Below are positions 26,215 through 34,184 of a stretch of DNA of 50,540 nucleotides, one piece after another; positions within the stretch are counted from its first letter, which is position 1; each line of letters opens with the position of its first letter. The position numbers were made by a program, and so were the translations under genes. The stretch lies in contig JAFGVU010000003.1 in the NCBI GenBank assembly GCA_016937855.1, positions 1-50,540 of the forward strand, written 5' to 3'. The notes below the pieces were generated by a model that did not search any database, was not told where the DNA came from, and worked only from the letters and a program-made list of their open reading frames with translations. The DNA is from Bacteroidales bacterium. GTDB lineage: Bacteria > Bacteroidota > Bacteroidia > Bacteroidales > ML635J-15.

Positions 26215-27160
26215 GATTATTGTTTCGCCAGTTTATAAAACTATTTATTCCTGAGTTTATATCTGTTGTTGGCTTGTAGTCTAATATTTGTTGAGCCAAT
26301 TCAATAGTTGTAAAAGTAACATCAGGCTCCACAGATAATTTCTGCAGATAGTTTATCTTTGCATTTTTACCTATTTTTTCTTCAAATAAATGAATCAAAT
26401 CGATTAGACTTACAGGAAACTTATTCCCAATATTAAAAAGCTGTATTTGGTTAAAGCTTTTTTGAATAGAATTGTAAATTAAGCTAACAACATCACCTAT
26501 ATAAGTGTAATCTCGTTTGGAATTTCCATCTCCAAACACAGTCAGATTGCTTTCTGCAGAAACAGCATTAAAAATTTTATTCATCATTAAATCGGGACGC
26601 ATTCTTGGTCCATAAACGCTGAAAAGCCTTAATATCTGTAATTCTATTTTAGAATCTGTTGCAAAATCAACTAGTATTTGTTCGGCTTTAACTTTAGAGT
26701 CTGCATAAGGACTTAATGGGCATAGCTTCGAGTTTTCGTTCCAAGGGATATCTGGATTATTACCATAAACACTCGACGATGAACTAAAGATAATCTTTTG
26801 TATGTCAACTCTCATGCACAGTTCACATATTGCTTGTGTTCCATTAACATTTACTTCATAATATATTTCAGGATGCTTCAACGAATACCTTACTCCAGCT
26901 TTTGCAGCAAGATGTATTATAGCGTCAAAACTTCCCGAAATTTGACTAGTAATTAAGTCGATGTCCTTGATGTCGGATTCTATTAGTGTGAAATTGCTGT
27001 TAGTAAGTGCTTTACAAATGTTATTTCGCTTTATCTCTGGCTCATAATAATCATCGAAGCTATCGATGCAAACAACCTCATTGCCTGTTGCTAGAAGATA
27101 ATCACATAGATTACTCCCGATAAAACCTGCTCCGCCTGTTACAATTATCCTCTTGCTCAC
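26204..27160 (-). CDS. NAD-dependent nucleotide-sugar epimerase (UDP-glucuronate 4-epimerase-like)
   Basis: This 318-residue short-chain dehydrogenase/reductase-type protein has the NAD-binding GGAGFIGS (9-16). It also has LAAKAGVRYS, the catalytic SSSSSVYG with Tyr-x3-Lys in YADSK, and a sugar-binding DGNSKRDYTYIGDV. The KAGVRYSLKHP wording resembles UDP-glucuronate 4-epimerases, giving UDP-galacturonate. That would supply a carboxylated sugar for the amidotransferase, but epimerase specificity cannot be settled by eye. It ends overlapping cysC by 11 bp and begins beyond a -7 element at 27181-27188. Confidence 0.88.
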   Translation of the reverse strand: MSKRIIVTGGAGFIGSNLCDYLLATGNEVVCIDSFDDYYEPEIKRNNICKALTNSNFTLIESDIKDIDLITSQISGSFDAIIHLAAKAGVRYSLKHPEIYYEVNVNGTQAICELCMRVDIQKIIFSSSSSVYGNNPDIPWNENSKLCPLSPYADSKVKAEQILVDFATDSKIELQILRLFSVYGPRMRPDLMMNKIFNAVSAESNLTVFGDGNSKRDYTYIGDVVSLIYNSIQKSFNQIQLFNIGNKFPVSLIDLIHLFEEKIGKNAKINYLQKLSVEPDVTFTTIELAQQILDYKPTTDINSGINSFINWRNNNPKI

Positions 27161-27180
27161 AATATTAATGTTGATTAAGG

Positions 27181-27188
27181 CAAAATTA
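27181..27188 (-). promoter_or_regulatory. -7 promoter element of the epimerase gene
   Basis: The minus strand reads TAATTTTG, fitting TAnnTTTG, 21 bp before the ATG at 27160. Confidence 0.5.
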
Positions 27189-27214
27189 GTAAAAATTTTA
27201 AGATGGGGAAAAAA

Positions 27215-27258
27215 AAGTACTTAGAGTGCCTAAAGTGCCTAAAGTGCCTAAAGTACTT
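27215..27258. repeat. 9-bp tandem repeat block bounded by AAGTACTT
   Basis: Units of the form (A/G)AGTGCCTA repeat with a 9-bp period. The block begins at 27215 and ends at 27258 with the palindrome AAGTACTT. A related block occurs about 100 bp further right. Confidence 0.85.
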
Positions 27259-27364
27259 AATAGGAATTTTTTATTTTAATGCTTATAGACTTTGCATTGC
27301 CGACTTGCAGTGCTTCTATAAATTGATAATTGTTTTGGAGGCAATGTAAACGTCGGTAAGAAGT

Positions 27365-27400
27365 AGTTAAAGTGCCTAGAGTGCCTAGAGTGTCTAAGTG
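27365..27400. repeat. Second 9-bp tandem repeat block
   Basis: AAAGTGCCT, AGAGTGCCT and AGAGTGTCT follow one another, then decay into AAGTGCTGAGTG. This is the same unit as the block at 27215-27258. Confidence 0.8.
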
Positions 27401-27473
27401 CTGAGTGTTGATATTGATTATTTAATGATTTAATGTAAGAGATTTTTATTAGAATTTAAAATTGCAATTCAAT

Positions 27474-27503
27474 AGTAGGGCAAATTCACGAATTTGCCCT
27501 ACT
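27474..27503. repeat. 30-bp inverted repeat, REP-like
   Basis: AGTAGGGCAAATTC pairs perfectly with GAATTTGCCCTACT across a 2-bp centre. Imperfect complementarity (AATTnnAATT-like) extends outward on both sides. It resembles the GTAGGG-type palindromic intergenic elements found in many bacterial genomes and may be a REP or MITE remnant. Confidence 0.8.
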
Positions 27504-27615
27504 AATTGGAATTTAAAAATTCGTTAATAATTTCCTTTTAGTGCTAAAGTATTCTATATACAGAATAAAATAAATCAAAACTATTCTGTAAAAAATAAAA
27601 AAAGTGTAAAAAATG

Positions 27616-27646
27616 TTGTAATATTAGAATAAAATGATTATTTTTG
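27616..27646 (+). promoter_or_regulatory. Promoter of the second AAA ATPase gene
   Basis: TTG at 27616-27618 and TATTTTTG at 27639-27646 are separated by 20 bp, fitting the Bacteroidetes -33/-7 pattern. The leader to the ATG at 27671 is about 20 nt. Confidence 0.55.
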
Positions 27647-27670
27647 TGAAAATATGAAAAGGGGAATAGT

Positions 27671-28906
27671 ATGGTAAGCATCGAAAGTCTAAAAAAGATT
27701 ATAATTGAAAGTCGTGACTATGTGCAGTCACTGTCTTTTAAGGATAGAAATTTTGAATTTGAGAAAAATGCAAATTATGTGTTTGTAGGAATGCGTCGTG
27801 CAGGTAAAACCTTTTTGATTTATAATTTGATTAAAGACAGGGCTCGCGAAGACTTTCTTTACATAAATTTTGAGGACGAGAGGTTGATGGAATTTGAAGT
27901 CGCTGACTTTGATCTTTTACTTGAAGCATATAATCAACTGTTTAGTAAAAAACCAGCAATTTATTTTGATGAAATTCAGAATATTTTAGGATGGGAGAAG
28001 TTTTGTAGGCGTTTGGCGGATTTTGGTTACGAGATTTCAATAACTGGAAGTAATGCAAGCATGCTATCACGTGAAATTGCGTCAACTCTTGGCGGACGAT
28101 TTATTGTAAAAGAAATTCAGGCTCTGTCGTTTGCAGAATTTCTATTTTTCAACGGTGTTAAGCTAGCCGATAATTTTGAGTACGGCAAGCAAAAATCAGA
28201 AGTTGTTAGATTTATGGATGAGTATATGCATTATGGTGGATTGCCTGAGTGCATAAAATATAATGACAAAAGGAATTATCTAAGTAATATTTTTCAGAAA
28301 GTTTTTTTCGGTGATATTATTGCAAGATACAAACTTAAGAATGAATTTGCACTTAGGTTGTTGATTAAAAAAATGGCCGAATCTGTAAATAACGAAACAT
28401 CGTTTAACCGAATAAAAAACATTTTGAATTCGTCGAATGCCAAAGTCGGGACAGGAACTTTAATTGAATATTTTGGCTATCTCGAAGAATCTTTTCTGGT
28501 TTTTAGCATTACAAATTTTACTGCAAAGTTTGCCGAAAAGGAATCCAAAAAGAAGTTTTATTTTGCTGATACAGGAATATTAAATCTATTCTTGATTGAC
28601 CAGAAATCTAAACTGTTGGAGAATCTAGTATATATTGAGTTGCGCAGAAGATTTCAGTCGGAAATTTACTTTTACAAACGAATAATAGAAACAGACTTCT
28701 ACATCCCTGATCATAACTTGTTAATTCAGGTTTGTATATCGGTTAAGGATTACGAAACAAGAGAACGAGAGTTGAAATCGCTTAAATATTCGATGCGAGA
28801 ACTTAAGGTAAATAAATCTATGATTATTACCTATGATGAGCAGGAAAAAATTGAAATTGCTGAGGGTGAAATTGAGCTTATTCCTTATTGGAAGTGGGTG
28901 TTGTAA
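27671..28906 (+). CDS. AAA+ ATPase with DUF4143, second subfamily
   Basis: This 411-residue protein has Walker A GMRRAGKT (40-47), Walker B AIYFDEIQN (about 98-106) and the arginine/serine sensor segment ISITGSNASML. A DUF4143 C-terminal half follows. The C-terminus reads TDFYIPDHNLLIQVCISV and keeps the fold seen in the ATPase at 1071, but the E-x-K pair is replaced (QVC), so a nuclease site is probably lost. The cellular role is unknown. It is distant from the other ATPase in sequence. It is also surrounded by low-complexity repeats: 9-bp units upstream and 7-bp units immediately downstream. Confidence 0.88.
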   Translation: MVSIESLKKIIIESRDYVQSLSFKDRNFEFEKNANYVFVGMRRAGKTFLIYNLIKDRAREDFLYINFEDERLMEFEVADFDLLLEAYNQLFSKKPAIYFDEIQNILGWEKFCRRLADFGYEISITGSNASMLSREIASTLGGRFIVKEIQALSFAEFLFFNGVKLADNFEYGKQKSEVVRFMDEYMHYGGLPECIKYNDKRNYLSNIFQKVFFGDIIARYKLKNEFALRLLIKKMAESVNNETSFNRIKNILNSSNAKVGTGTLIEYFGYLEESFLVFSITNFTAKFAEKESKKKFYFADTGILNLFLIDQKSKLLENLVYIELRRRFQSEIYFYKRIIETDFYIPDHNLLIQVCISVKDYETRERELKSLKYSMRELKVNKSMIITYDEQEKIEIAEGEIELIPYWKWVL

Positions 28907-28920
28907 GTGGTGGCTTCGAC

Positions 28921-29075
28921 AAACTCAAAACTCAAAACTCAAAACTCAAAACTCAAAACTCAAAACTCAAAACTCAAAACTCAAAACCTCTAAATTCTAA
29001 AACCTAAATCAAAACGTTAAACTCAGAGCTCAAAACTCTCAAAACTCAAAACTCCGCACTTAAAACTCCGCACTT
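28921..29075. repeat. 7-bp microsatellite CAAAACT, degenerate at its right end
   Basis: CAAAACT repeats with a 7-bp period from 28921 to about 28987 (roughly nine copies). It is followed by scattered variants (AAAACTC, CCGCACT) to about 29075. It fills the space between the ATPase stop and the convergent outer-membrane protein gene. A 7-bp unit is prone to slippage, so copy number should vary among strains. Confidence 0.9.
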
Positions 29076-29090
29076 TCTAGAGACTCCAAA

Positions 29091-30053
29091 TCAAATCCCA
29101 AAACCAAAGTCTCTAGTAATGCTTATAGCAAACGAGTGACTTGTGCCAAGCTGAACGCCATTATAATATCGGAAAACCGGCATGTCGTAAATAAGCGAAA
29201 AATTCCAAATCATATTGTAATTATAATTGATTTGTGGAGCAAGAAATAGGACATTGCTTCCAGAGGCAAATACCTCTTGTCCATACCTTAAATTTCGAAA
29301 ACGATACTCATGTCGTGCTTGTAGTATTATTGTAATGTCTTTGGTTAATTCTGTATAGCGGTTGGCTAAGTGTTTTGATATGAAAAGCGAGGAGATAAAT
29401 GCATCACCAAAACGATATCCTAGTTGATTTTGGTTATAATTTTTTTCCCATCGTCCAATCATAATAAGTCTCATACTTGGTCCTTCGAACTCTTTTACAA
29501 ATAGAGCTTGTATAATTGAACCAAAATTTCCGGTTGAAGGTTGTAAATCAATGTCTAGTGTAACTCCATCAACTATTTGAGGCTTTGTTGTGAATGGAAT
29601 TTTGGCACCTCCACTCACAGAGAATTCAAGTTTTTTTACAACATTTTTGTAAATGTTAAATTTTCCGCTAACTACGGCATTTGAGAAACCATATCCTTTG
29701 CTGAATAAGTCAAAATTTCTATATCTCTGTGTTTTATTTATAAAATATCCGGCTTCTAGCTCGAGTGTGAATTTTTTTGTGATTCCTCTACCAACATTAA
29801 AGCCAACATAATTGTAGTTAGCGTTTGAAACAGCCGCCGGAAAATCGTAGGGAATTGCTTCACTACCTTTATAGTATTGGTCGGAGTACGAATGACGATA
29901 AAAGCTTACAGCTCTTGTGATGCGGGGCTGCAGAACTCCAACATTTGCACTGCCTGCAATGGGGTTCCCGGGTGAGGCAAAGCACTGAGATTTTAACTCA
30001 TTTGAGAAAATTAGGCAAGATGCAAATATTAAAAAGTATATTTTTTTTGACAT
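29091..30053 (-). CDS. Outer-membrane beta-barrel protein
   Basis: This 320-residue exported protein has a signal peptide at about 1-22 (ending LKSQ). The mature start CFASPGNPIAGSANVGVLQP is typical of a Bacteroidetes barrel family related to putative transporters. Alternating aromatic strands (FTLELEAGYF, FSVSGGAKIPF, IILQARHEYRF) run to the C-terminus (AISITRDFGFGI). The substrate is unknown. It is the last gene of a four-gene minus-strand operon (T9SS-tail protein, FISUMP protein, PKD-like lipoprotein, barrel). It could act as a conduit or anchor for the surface proteins encoded upstream. Confidence 0.75.
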   Translation of the reverse strand: MSKKIYFLIFASCLIFSNELKSQCFASPGNPIAGSANVGVLQPRITRAVSFYRHSYSDQYYKGSEAIPYDFPAAVSNANYNYVGFNVGRGITKKFTLELEAGYFINKTQRYRNFDLFSKGYGFSNAVVSGKFNIYKNVVKKLEFSVSGGAKIPFTTKPQIVDGVTLDIDLQPSTGNFGSIIQALFVKEFEGPSMRLIMIGRWEKNYNQNQLGYRFGDAFISSLFISKHLANRYTELTKDITIILQARHEYRFRNLRYGQEVFASGSNVLFLAPQINYNYNMIWNFSLIYDMPVFRYYNGVQLGTSHSFAISITRDFGFGI

Positions 30054-30062
30054 GATTTTTTT

Positions 30063-30425
30063 CTAAAGTTCTCTTACAAAAACATTTTTCTCTTTACTCT
30101 TGGTGAAATTGTTAGCATCTCTAACGGTACAAGTAATTAAAATGTTCCCGAATATGCAAGGTGACGGAGTAAAAGTTACCTCATTTCCACTTCCTAATAG
30201 TACACCTGCCGAAGCAATCCATTCAAAAACGATGTCTTCGCCCGTTGCGGTTGCGGTAAACGTAATTGTTTCTCCTACGTCTATGCTGTCTTTGTCGGCA
30301 ATAAGAGATTCAAAAATTAGTTCTGTTTGCTGTGGGGCAGGATTTTCAGGTTCGTCGCATGATATGCAAAAATAAGTAAGAGAAGTAAAGATTATTACAA
30401 GACTGATTGAAGATAATGTTTTCAT
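30063..30425 (-). CDS. Small PKD/Ig-like lipoprotein
   Basis: This 120-residue protein has a lipoprotein signal ending CISC (Cys23) and a single Ig/PKD-like domain (about 38-118; VGETITFTATATGEDIVFEW, ITCTVRDANNF). It lies 9 bp before the barrel gene and 22 bp after the FISUMP gene in the same operon. It is probably an envelope lipoprotein partner of these proteins; no catalytic residues are seen. Confidence 0.75.
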   Translation of the reverse strand: MKTLSSISLVIIFTSLTYFCISCDEPENPAPQQTELIFESLIADKDSIDVGETITFTATATGEDIVFEWIASAGVLLGSGNEVTFTPSPCIFGNILITCTVRDANNFTKSKEKNVFVREL

Positions 30426-30447
30426 TATTTTATGTTTTTATATTTTT

Positions 30448-31632
30448 TTAGTCTTTTACACATCTTATGGAATATGAATAGAATTTATTGAAGGAGTCAT
30501 ATCGTCCTACACCTGCATTTGAGGCTGTCCAGCATCTGCGATATGCATTGTTAGTGTTTGAAAGTCCTTCGGTGGAGCACCAAATATAGCCAAATTCTGT
30601 TGTGTTTCCTTCTAAATATAAAAAGTTTCCTGAGGATGTTCTAACACCTGACATTAGAATGTTAAATCCTGAACTGCCACCAGCTTTCATTGCTGTGCCA
30701 ATTCCTTGTGCAGCACCTCTCCAATTGTTTTCAATATCAGCATCGGCAGGAAGCATTCCTATGCTTATTTCAAGCTCTTTAACTTCGCTATCGCTTGGGA
30801 TGTGCCATCCTGTTGGACAAATACCCTGAGTGCTCTGTGTTGTAGTATATTCCATTGCTTCGTTCCATTGGTACAGACCTCCATATGTGTCGCAGTTTGC
30901 AGAGTTGTCAGAATAGCAAAACTTTTCGATAGTAGAATTGTCCGAAGCATTTGTGGCTCCGGTAATTTGTGTGCCAACGTTCAGATTGGCAGCCATCCAA
31001 CATTTATCTTCAATGCTAATTGTGGGATAAGATTTTCCGTCTCGACTGTCTATAAGTAAATCTCCACAACTGAACGACTCTTCTGCAAAACTAATGGTTA
31101 CATAATCTTCGGTATATCCACAATCATTATATACGAGCCATCGTAAGACGTATGTTTCACCTGCTTGTCCCGTAAAGATACTATTATGAGAATAAACATC
31201 GCTTACATTACCACCAGTTCCCGACGAAATTGACCAAAAACCTGTTCCTTCACTAGGTTCAGAAGCCGAAAGAATAGTTGATGTTCCTTCAATATCAATT
31301 TGGTCATCTCCTGCATTTGAATTATCGGGCTGAGCAAGCAGAATTATGTGTTTCTCCGAAGTGTAGTAGGAAGGAAGACAATCAATATCTGTTATTTGTA
31401 ATCTTAAATAAACATCTGACGACAAATTTAATGTGTAAGTTGCTGTTGTTGCTCCTTCGTAATCGAACCAATTAATGCCATCTACTGAGTATTGCCACTG
31501 TAAATCACCACTAATATAGGATTCTGCATGAAGTATGAATTCATCTCCGATGCAGTATGTTTGACAATTTGCAATTTGTATGTTTGAAAGAAATATGCAA
31601 ACACCAATTAATATTTTGATTTTATATTTCAT
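30448..31632 (-). CDS. Secreted FISUMP-domain surface protein
   Basis: This 394-residue protein has a signal peptide at about 1-23 (ending ANCQ). An Ig-like region at 27-100 contains LQWQYSVDGINWFDYEG, closely matching LQWQHSSDGINW in the giant protein at 5888. A PKD/Ig_7-like middle part and one FISUMP domain follow (about 190-394; KCWMAANL, ICPTGWHIPS, YSIRCVKD). It has no sorting tail. The upstream gene, which overlaps its start by 11 bp, encodes a minimal T9SS-tail protein, as in the other pair at 5888-10671. Confidence 0.88.
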   Translation of the reverse strand: MKYKIKILIGVCIFLSNIQIANCQTYCIGDEFILHAESYISGDLQWQYSVDGINWFDYEGATTATYTLNLSSDVYLRLQITDIDCLPSYYTSEKHIILLAQPDNSNAGDDQIDIEGTSTILSASEPSEGTGFWSISSGTGGNVSDVYSHNSIFTGQAGETYVLRWLVYNDCGYTEDYVTISFAEESFSCGDLLIDSRDGKSYPTISIEDKCWMAANLNVGTQITGATNASDNSTIEKFCYSDNSANCDTYGGLYQWNEAMEYTTTQSTQGICPTGWHIPSDSEVKELEISIGMLPADADIENNWRGAAQGIGTAMKAGGSSGFNILMSGVRTSSGNFLYLEGNTTEFGYIWCSTEGLSNTNNAYRRCWTASNAGVGRYDSFNKFYSYSIRCVKD

Positions 31633-32020
31633 TTTTACAGATGATTATTTTTTTAGTTATAAATAAACAATCAGAGATTAAGCTTACAGAATAAATTCCT
31701 TGCTCCAGTTTTGAGATGTCGATTATCTGTTTGTTGTTGAGAATGTCCTTGTTACTCAAAATTTGATTAAAAACAATTTGTCCTGTTTGGTTAGTAATTT
31801 GAATTTTAAAATTGTTAACATCAGTTAAACTTCGATTGAATTCAATAGAAATAAAGTCATACGAAGGATTTGGATATATGCTGATGTTATTTTCAGAATC
31901 CATATCAATATTTGTACTGTTTGGACACTCCGGAATGTAAAAAAACAAATGATGTTGTGAATATAGATTTACACTTATTAATATAAGGATAGGAAAAACA
32001 ATAAACTTTATAATATTCAT
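31622..32020 (-). CDS. Minimal T9SS C-terminal sorting domain protein
   Basis: This 132-residue protein is little more than a signal peptide (about 1-21, ending LYSQ), some 25 residues, and a type A T9SS sorting domain. The domain is marked by ISIYPNPSYDFISIEF, ITNQTGQIVFNQ and LEQGIYSVSLI. The near absence of cargo is odd. It could act as a surface adapter for the FISUMP protein encoded immediately downstream (11-bp overlap). It is the first gene of the operon ending at 29091, with a -7 element at 32047-32054. Confidence 0.82.
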   Translation of the reverse strand: MNIIKFIVFPILILISVNLYSQHHLFFYIPECPNSTNIDMDSENNISIYPNPSYDFISIEFNRSLTDVNNFKIQITNQTGQIVFNQILSNKDILNNKQIIDISKLEQGIYSVSLISDCLFITKKIIICKNEI

Positions 32021-32046
32021 GCTTAAACTTTAGTGGTTTGGTTTGA

Positions 32047-32054
32047 CAAATATA
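32047..32054 (-). promoter_or_regulatory. -7 promoter element of the four-gene surface operon
   Basis: The minus strand reads TATATTTG, fitting TAnnTTTG, 27 bp before the ATG at 32020. Confidence 0.5.
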
Positions 32055-32241
32055 GTTAAAAAAAGTAAAACTTAAAAATGTTTATTGACACAGGGGATGG
32101 TGATAATTGTCAGGATTATTGCTACTGCTAAAAAAATCATTAACACTATTTTTAATTGAAAAAAATGATGATGAGCGTTTTGGCTGATTTTTATCAACCT
32201 ATAGTTCATAAAAAATCATTTTCAGTTCAATTATTTTTATT

Positions 32242-32249
32242 TACATTTG
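32242..32249 (+). promoter_or_regulatory. -7 promoter element of gcvT
   Basis: TACATTTG fits TAnnTTTG. It overlaps the beginning of the longest possible frame (from 32247), which supports the internal ATG at 32295 as the true start. Confidence 0.55.
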
Positions 32250-32294
32250 TGGGGAAGAAATTTCACATTAACGAATTATTTAAACATTATTTTA

Positions 32295-33416
32295 ATGAAA
32301 AATACAGCTTTTACACATTTTCATATTGCTGCAGGAGCTCGCATGGCCGAGTTTGCAGGTTACAATATGCCAATAGAGTTCACCGGTATTAACGACGAAC
32401 ATTTTGCATGTCGCGAAAAAATAGGATTGTTTGATGTCTCCCACATGGGTGAGTTTTGGGTAAAGGGTCCTAAAGCTTTTGAATTTATTCAGAAAGTAAC
32501 TTCCAATAATGTTGCCGACTTATTTGACGGTAAAGTTCAATATTCTTGTTTTCCAAACGACCAGGGTGGAATAGTTGACGATTTGTTGGTGTATCGTTTT
32601 GATGAGAACAATTATCTTTTAGTTGTTAATGCTGCTAATATTGATAAAGATTGGAATTGGTGTGTAAAACATGCCACAGAAATGGGGCTCGAAATAGGGA
32701 CAGAGTTGCAAAATGCATCCGAAAATATTTGTCAATTGGCAGTGCAAGGACCTTATGCGCTTAAGGCAATGCAAAAACTTACTGATGCCAATGTAATTGA
32801 TATGGAATACTATACTTGTAAGCAAATTGCTTTTGCAGGTATTGATGAAGTGATTTTCTCTACAACAGGATATACAGGAGCAGGAGGATGTGAGATTTAT
32901 GCTTATAATAAGGATGCCGAAAAACTTTATAATGCAGTTATGGAAGCAGGAAAAGAATTCGGTATAGCAAATGTTGGTTTAGGTGCACGTGATACTTTGC
33001 GCCTCGAAATGGGATTTTGTTTATACGGAAACGATATTAATGATACAACTTCTCCAATCGAAGCAGGTTTAGGCTGGATAACTAAATTTGTTGATGGTAA
33101 CGATTTTATTATGAGAGCTCATCATGAAAAAATAAAAGAGGACAAACCGAGTAAAAACTTAAAAGGCTTTGTAATGATTGATAGAGGTATTCCTCGTCAG
33201 CACTATTTGGTTTATGATGCAGATGGAAACGAAATCGGAGAGGTTACCTCAGGTACTATGTCGCCAATGATGAAGGTGGGTATAGGTTTAGCATATCTAA
33301 AACCAGGATTTGGGAAACCCGGTACTGAAATCTTTATCGGAGTTCGAAATAAAATGCTAAAAGCAGAAGTTGTTAAACTCCCAATTTTCAAGGATCAAAA
33401 ACCCGCTGTAAAATAA
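32295..33416 (+). CDS. gcvT: Glycine cleavage system aminomethyltransferase (T protein)
   Basis: This 373-residue enzyme transfers the methylene group from the aminomethyl-lipoyl H protein to tetrahydrofolate, releasing ammonia. Family segments are [52 protein letters not shown] and [10 protein letters not shown], ending with the [10 protein letters not shown] barrel domain. The length is usual. The start [10 protein letters not shown] matches family N-termini; an upstream in-frame ATG would place the promoter inside the gene. It stands alone, without gcvH or gcvP. It is followed by a strong terminator. Confidence 0.97.
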   Translation: MKNTAFTHFHIAAGARMAEFAGYNMPIEFTGINDEHFACREKIGLFDVSHMGEFWVKGPKAFEFIQKVTSNNVADLFDGKVQYSCFPNDQGGIVDDLLVYRFDENNYLLVVNAANIDKDWNWCVKHATEMGLEIGTELQNASENICQLAVQGPYALKAMQKLTDANVIDMEYYTCKQIAFAGIDEVIFSTTGYTGAGGCEIYAYNKDAEKLYNAVMEAGKEFGIANVGLGARDTLRLEMGFCLYGNDINDTTSPIEAGLGWITKFVDGNDFIMRAHHEKIKEDKPSKNLKGFVMIDRGIPRQHYLVYDADGNEIGEVTSGTMSPMMKVGIGLAYLKPGFGKPGTEIFIGVRNKMLKAEVVKLPIFKDQKPAVK

Positions 33417-33425
33417 TAATAATGC

Positions 33426-33465
33426 AAAAACTTTCCGGTAAATACATATCGGAAAGTTTTTTTTT
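33426..33465 (+). terminator. Strong intrinsic terminator after gcvT
   Basis: AAAAACTTTCCG (33426-33437) pairs with CGGAAAGTTTTT (33450-33461) around a 12-nt loop, then a T run. It ends only 11 bp before the ATG of the next gene, so that gene depends on read-through or on a promoter hidden in this space. Confidence 0.9.
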
Positions 33466-33476
33466 AATACAATAGG

Positions 33477-34085
33477 ATGAAGATAATTTGCATTGGACAA
33501 AACTATAAAGAGCATATAAAGGAATTAAACTCCGATTATCCCGAAGAGCCTGTTTTTTTTCTTAAACCCGAATCAGCTGTCTTAAGAAATAATGTGTTCT
33601 TTTTACCCGAGTTCTCCAACGACATTCAGCACGAAATTGAGATTGTAATTCGGATTAATCGGCTTGGTAAACACATAAATGCAAAATTTGCACATCGATA
33701 TTACGATGCTATTGCGGTTGGATTAGATTTGACAGCCAGAGACCTTCAGCGAAAATGTAAAGAAAAAGGTCTGCCTTGGGAAATTGCTAAGGCATTTGAC
33801 GGATCGGCAGTTTTATCCGAATTTATTCCAATAAGTGAATTTGTAAATCTTAATAATGTTGAGTTTTCCTTGAAAAAAAATGGCGAAATAGTACAAAAAG
33901 GGAATACTTCTGATATGATTTTTGACTTTGATAAGATTGTTGAGTATGTTTCCACATTCATGACATTAAAAATTGGCGATATTATTTTCACAGGAACACC
34001 ATCGGGAGTGTCAAAATTGAATCGCGAAGATCAACTGTGCTGCTATTTGCAAGGGAGAGAAATGCTAAATCTCACGATAAAATAA
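33477..34085 (+). CDS. Fumarylacetoacetate hydrolase family protein
   Basis: This 202-residue single-domain FAH-family protein begins MKIICIGQNYKEHIKEL, the standard start of this family. It has the metal-ligand segment HEIEIVIRI and the GLDLTARDLQRKCKEKGLPW and AKAFDGSAVL lid/active-site segments. DIIFTGTPSGV lies near the end. Small members act as acylpyruvases, oxaloacetate decarboxylases or oxaloacetate tautomerases. The exact activity is not decidable here. The start lies just after the gcvT terminator. Confidence 0.88.
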   Translation: MKIICIGQNYKEHIKELNSDYPEEPVFFLKPESAVLRNNVFFLPEFSNDIQHEIEIVIRINRLGKHINAKFAHRYYDAIAVGLDLTARDLQRKCKEKGLPWEIAKAFDGSAVLSEFIPISEFVNLNNVEFSLKKNGEIVQKGNTSDMIFDFDKIVEYVSTFMTLKIGDIIFTGTPSGVSKLNREDQLCCYLQGREMLNLTIK

Positions 34086-34134
34086 AAAAATGAGAAATAT
34101 GACAAAAACACTAAAAAAATAGAATATTAATTAT

Positions 34135-34142
34135 TACTTTTG
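34135..34142 (+). promoter_or_regulatory. -7 promoter element of pta-ackA
   Basis: TACTTTTG fits TAnnTTTG, 42 bp before the ATG at 34185. Confidence 0.5.
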
Positions 34143-34184
34143 AAGACACACATTTTATAATAAATAGTTAAAAGATCAAAAAAA

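Larger units (their letters stand above)
27161..27670. other. 510-bp non-coding, repeat-rich interval
   Basis: No convincing gene is seen here. It holds the epimerase promoter (27181-27188), two 9-bp microsatellite blocks (27215-27258 and 27365-27400), a 30-bp inverted repeat (27474-27503) and the promoter of the second ATPase gene (27639-27646). Confidence 0.8.

Noticed and set aside
32021-32294. A glycine riboswitch before gcvT.
   Set aside because: No paired aptamer-like stems are visible. The -7 element at 32242-32249 leaves a leader of only about 40 nt.
34091-34123. A ten-codon frame upstream of pta as a leader peptide.
   Set aside because: It lies upstream of the -7 element of pta, and its composition (Lys, Thr, Asn) is what random AT-rich DNA gives.
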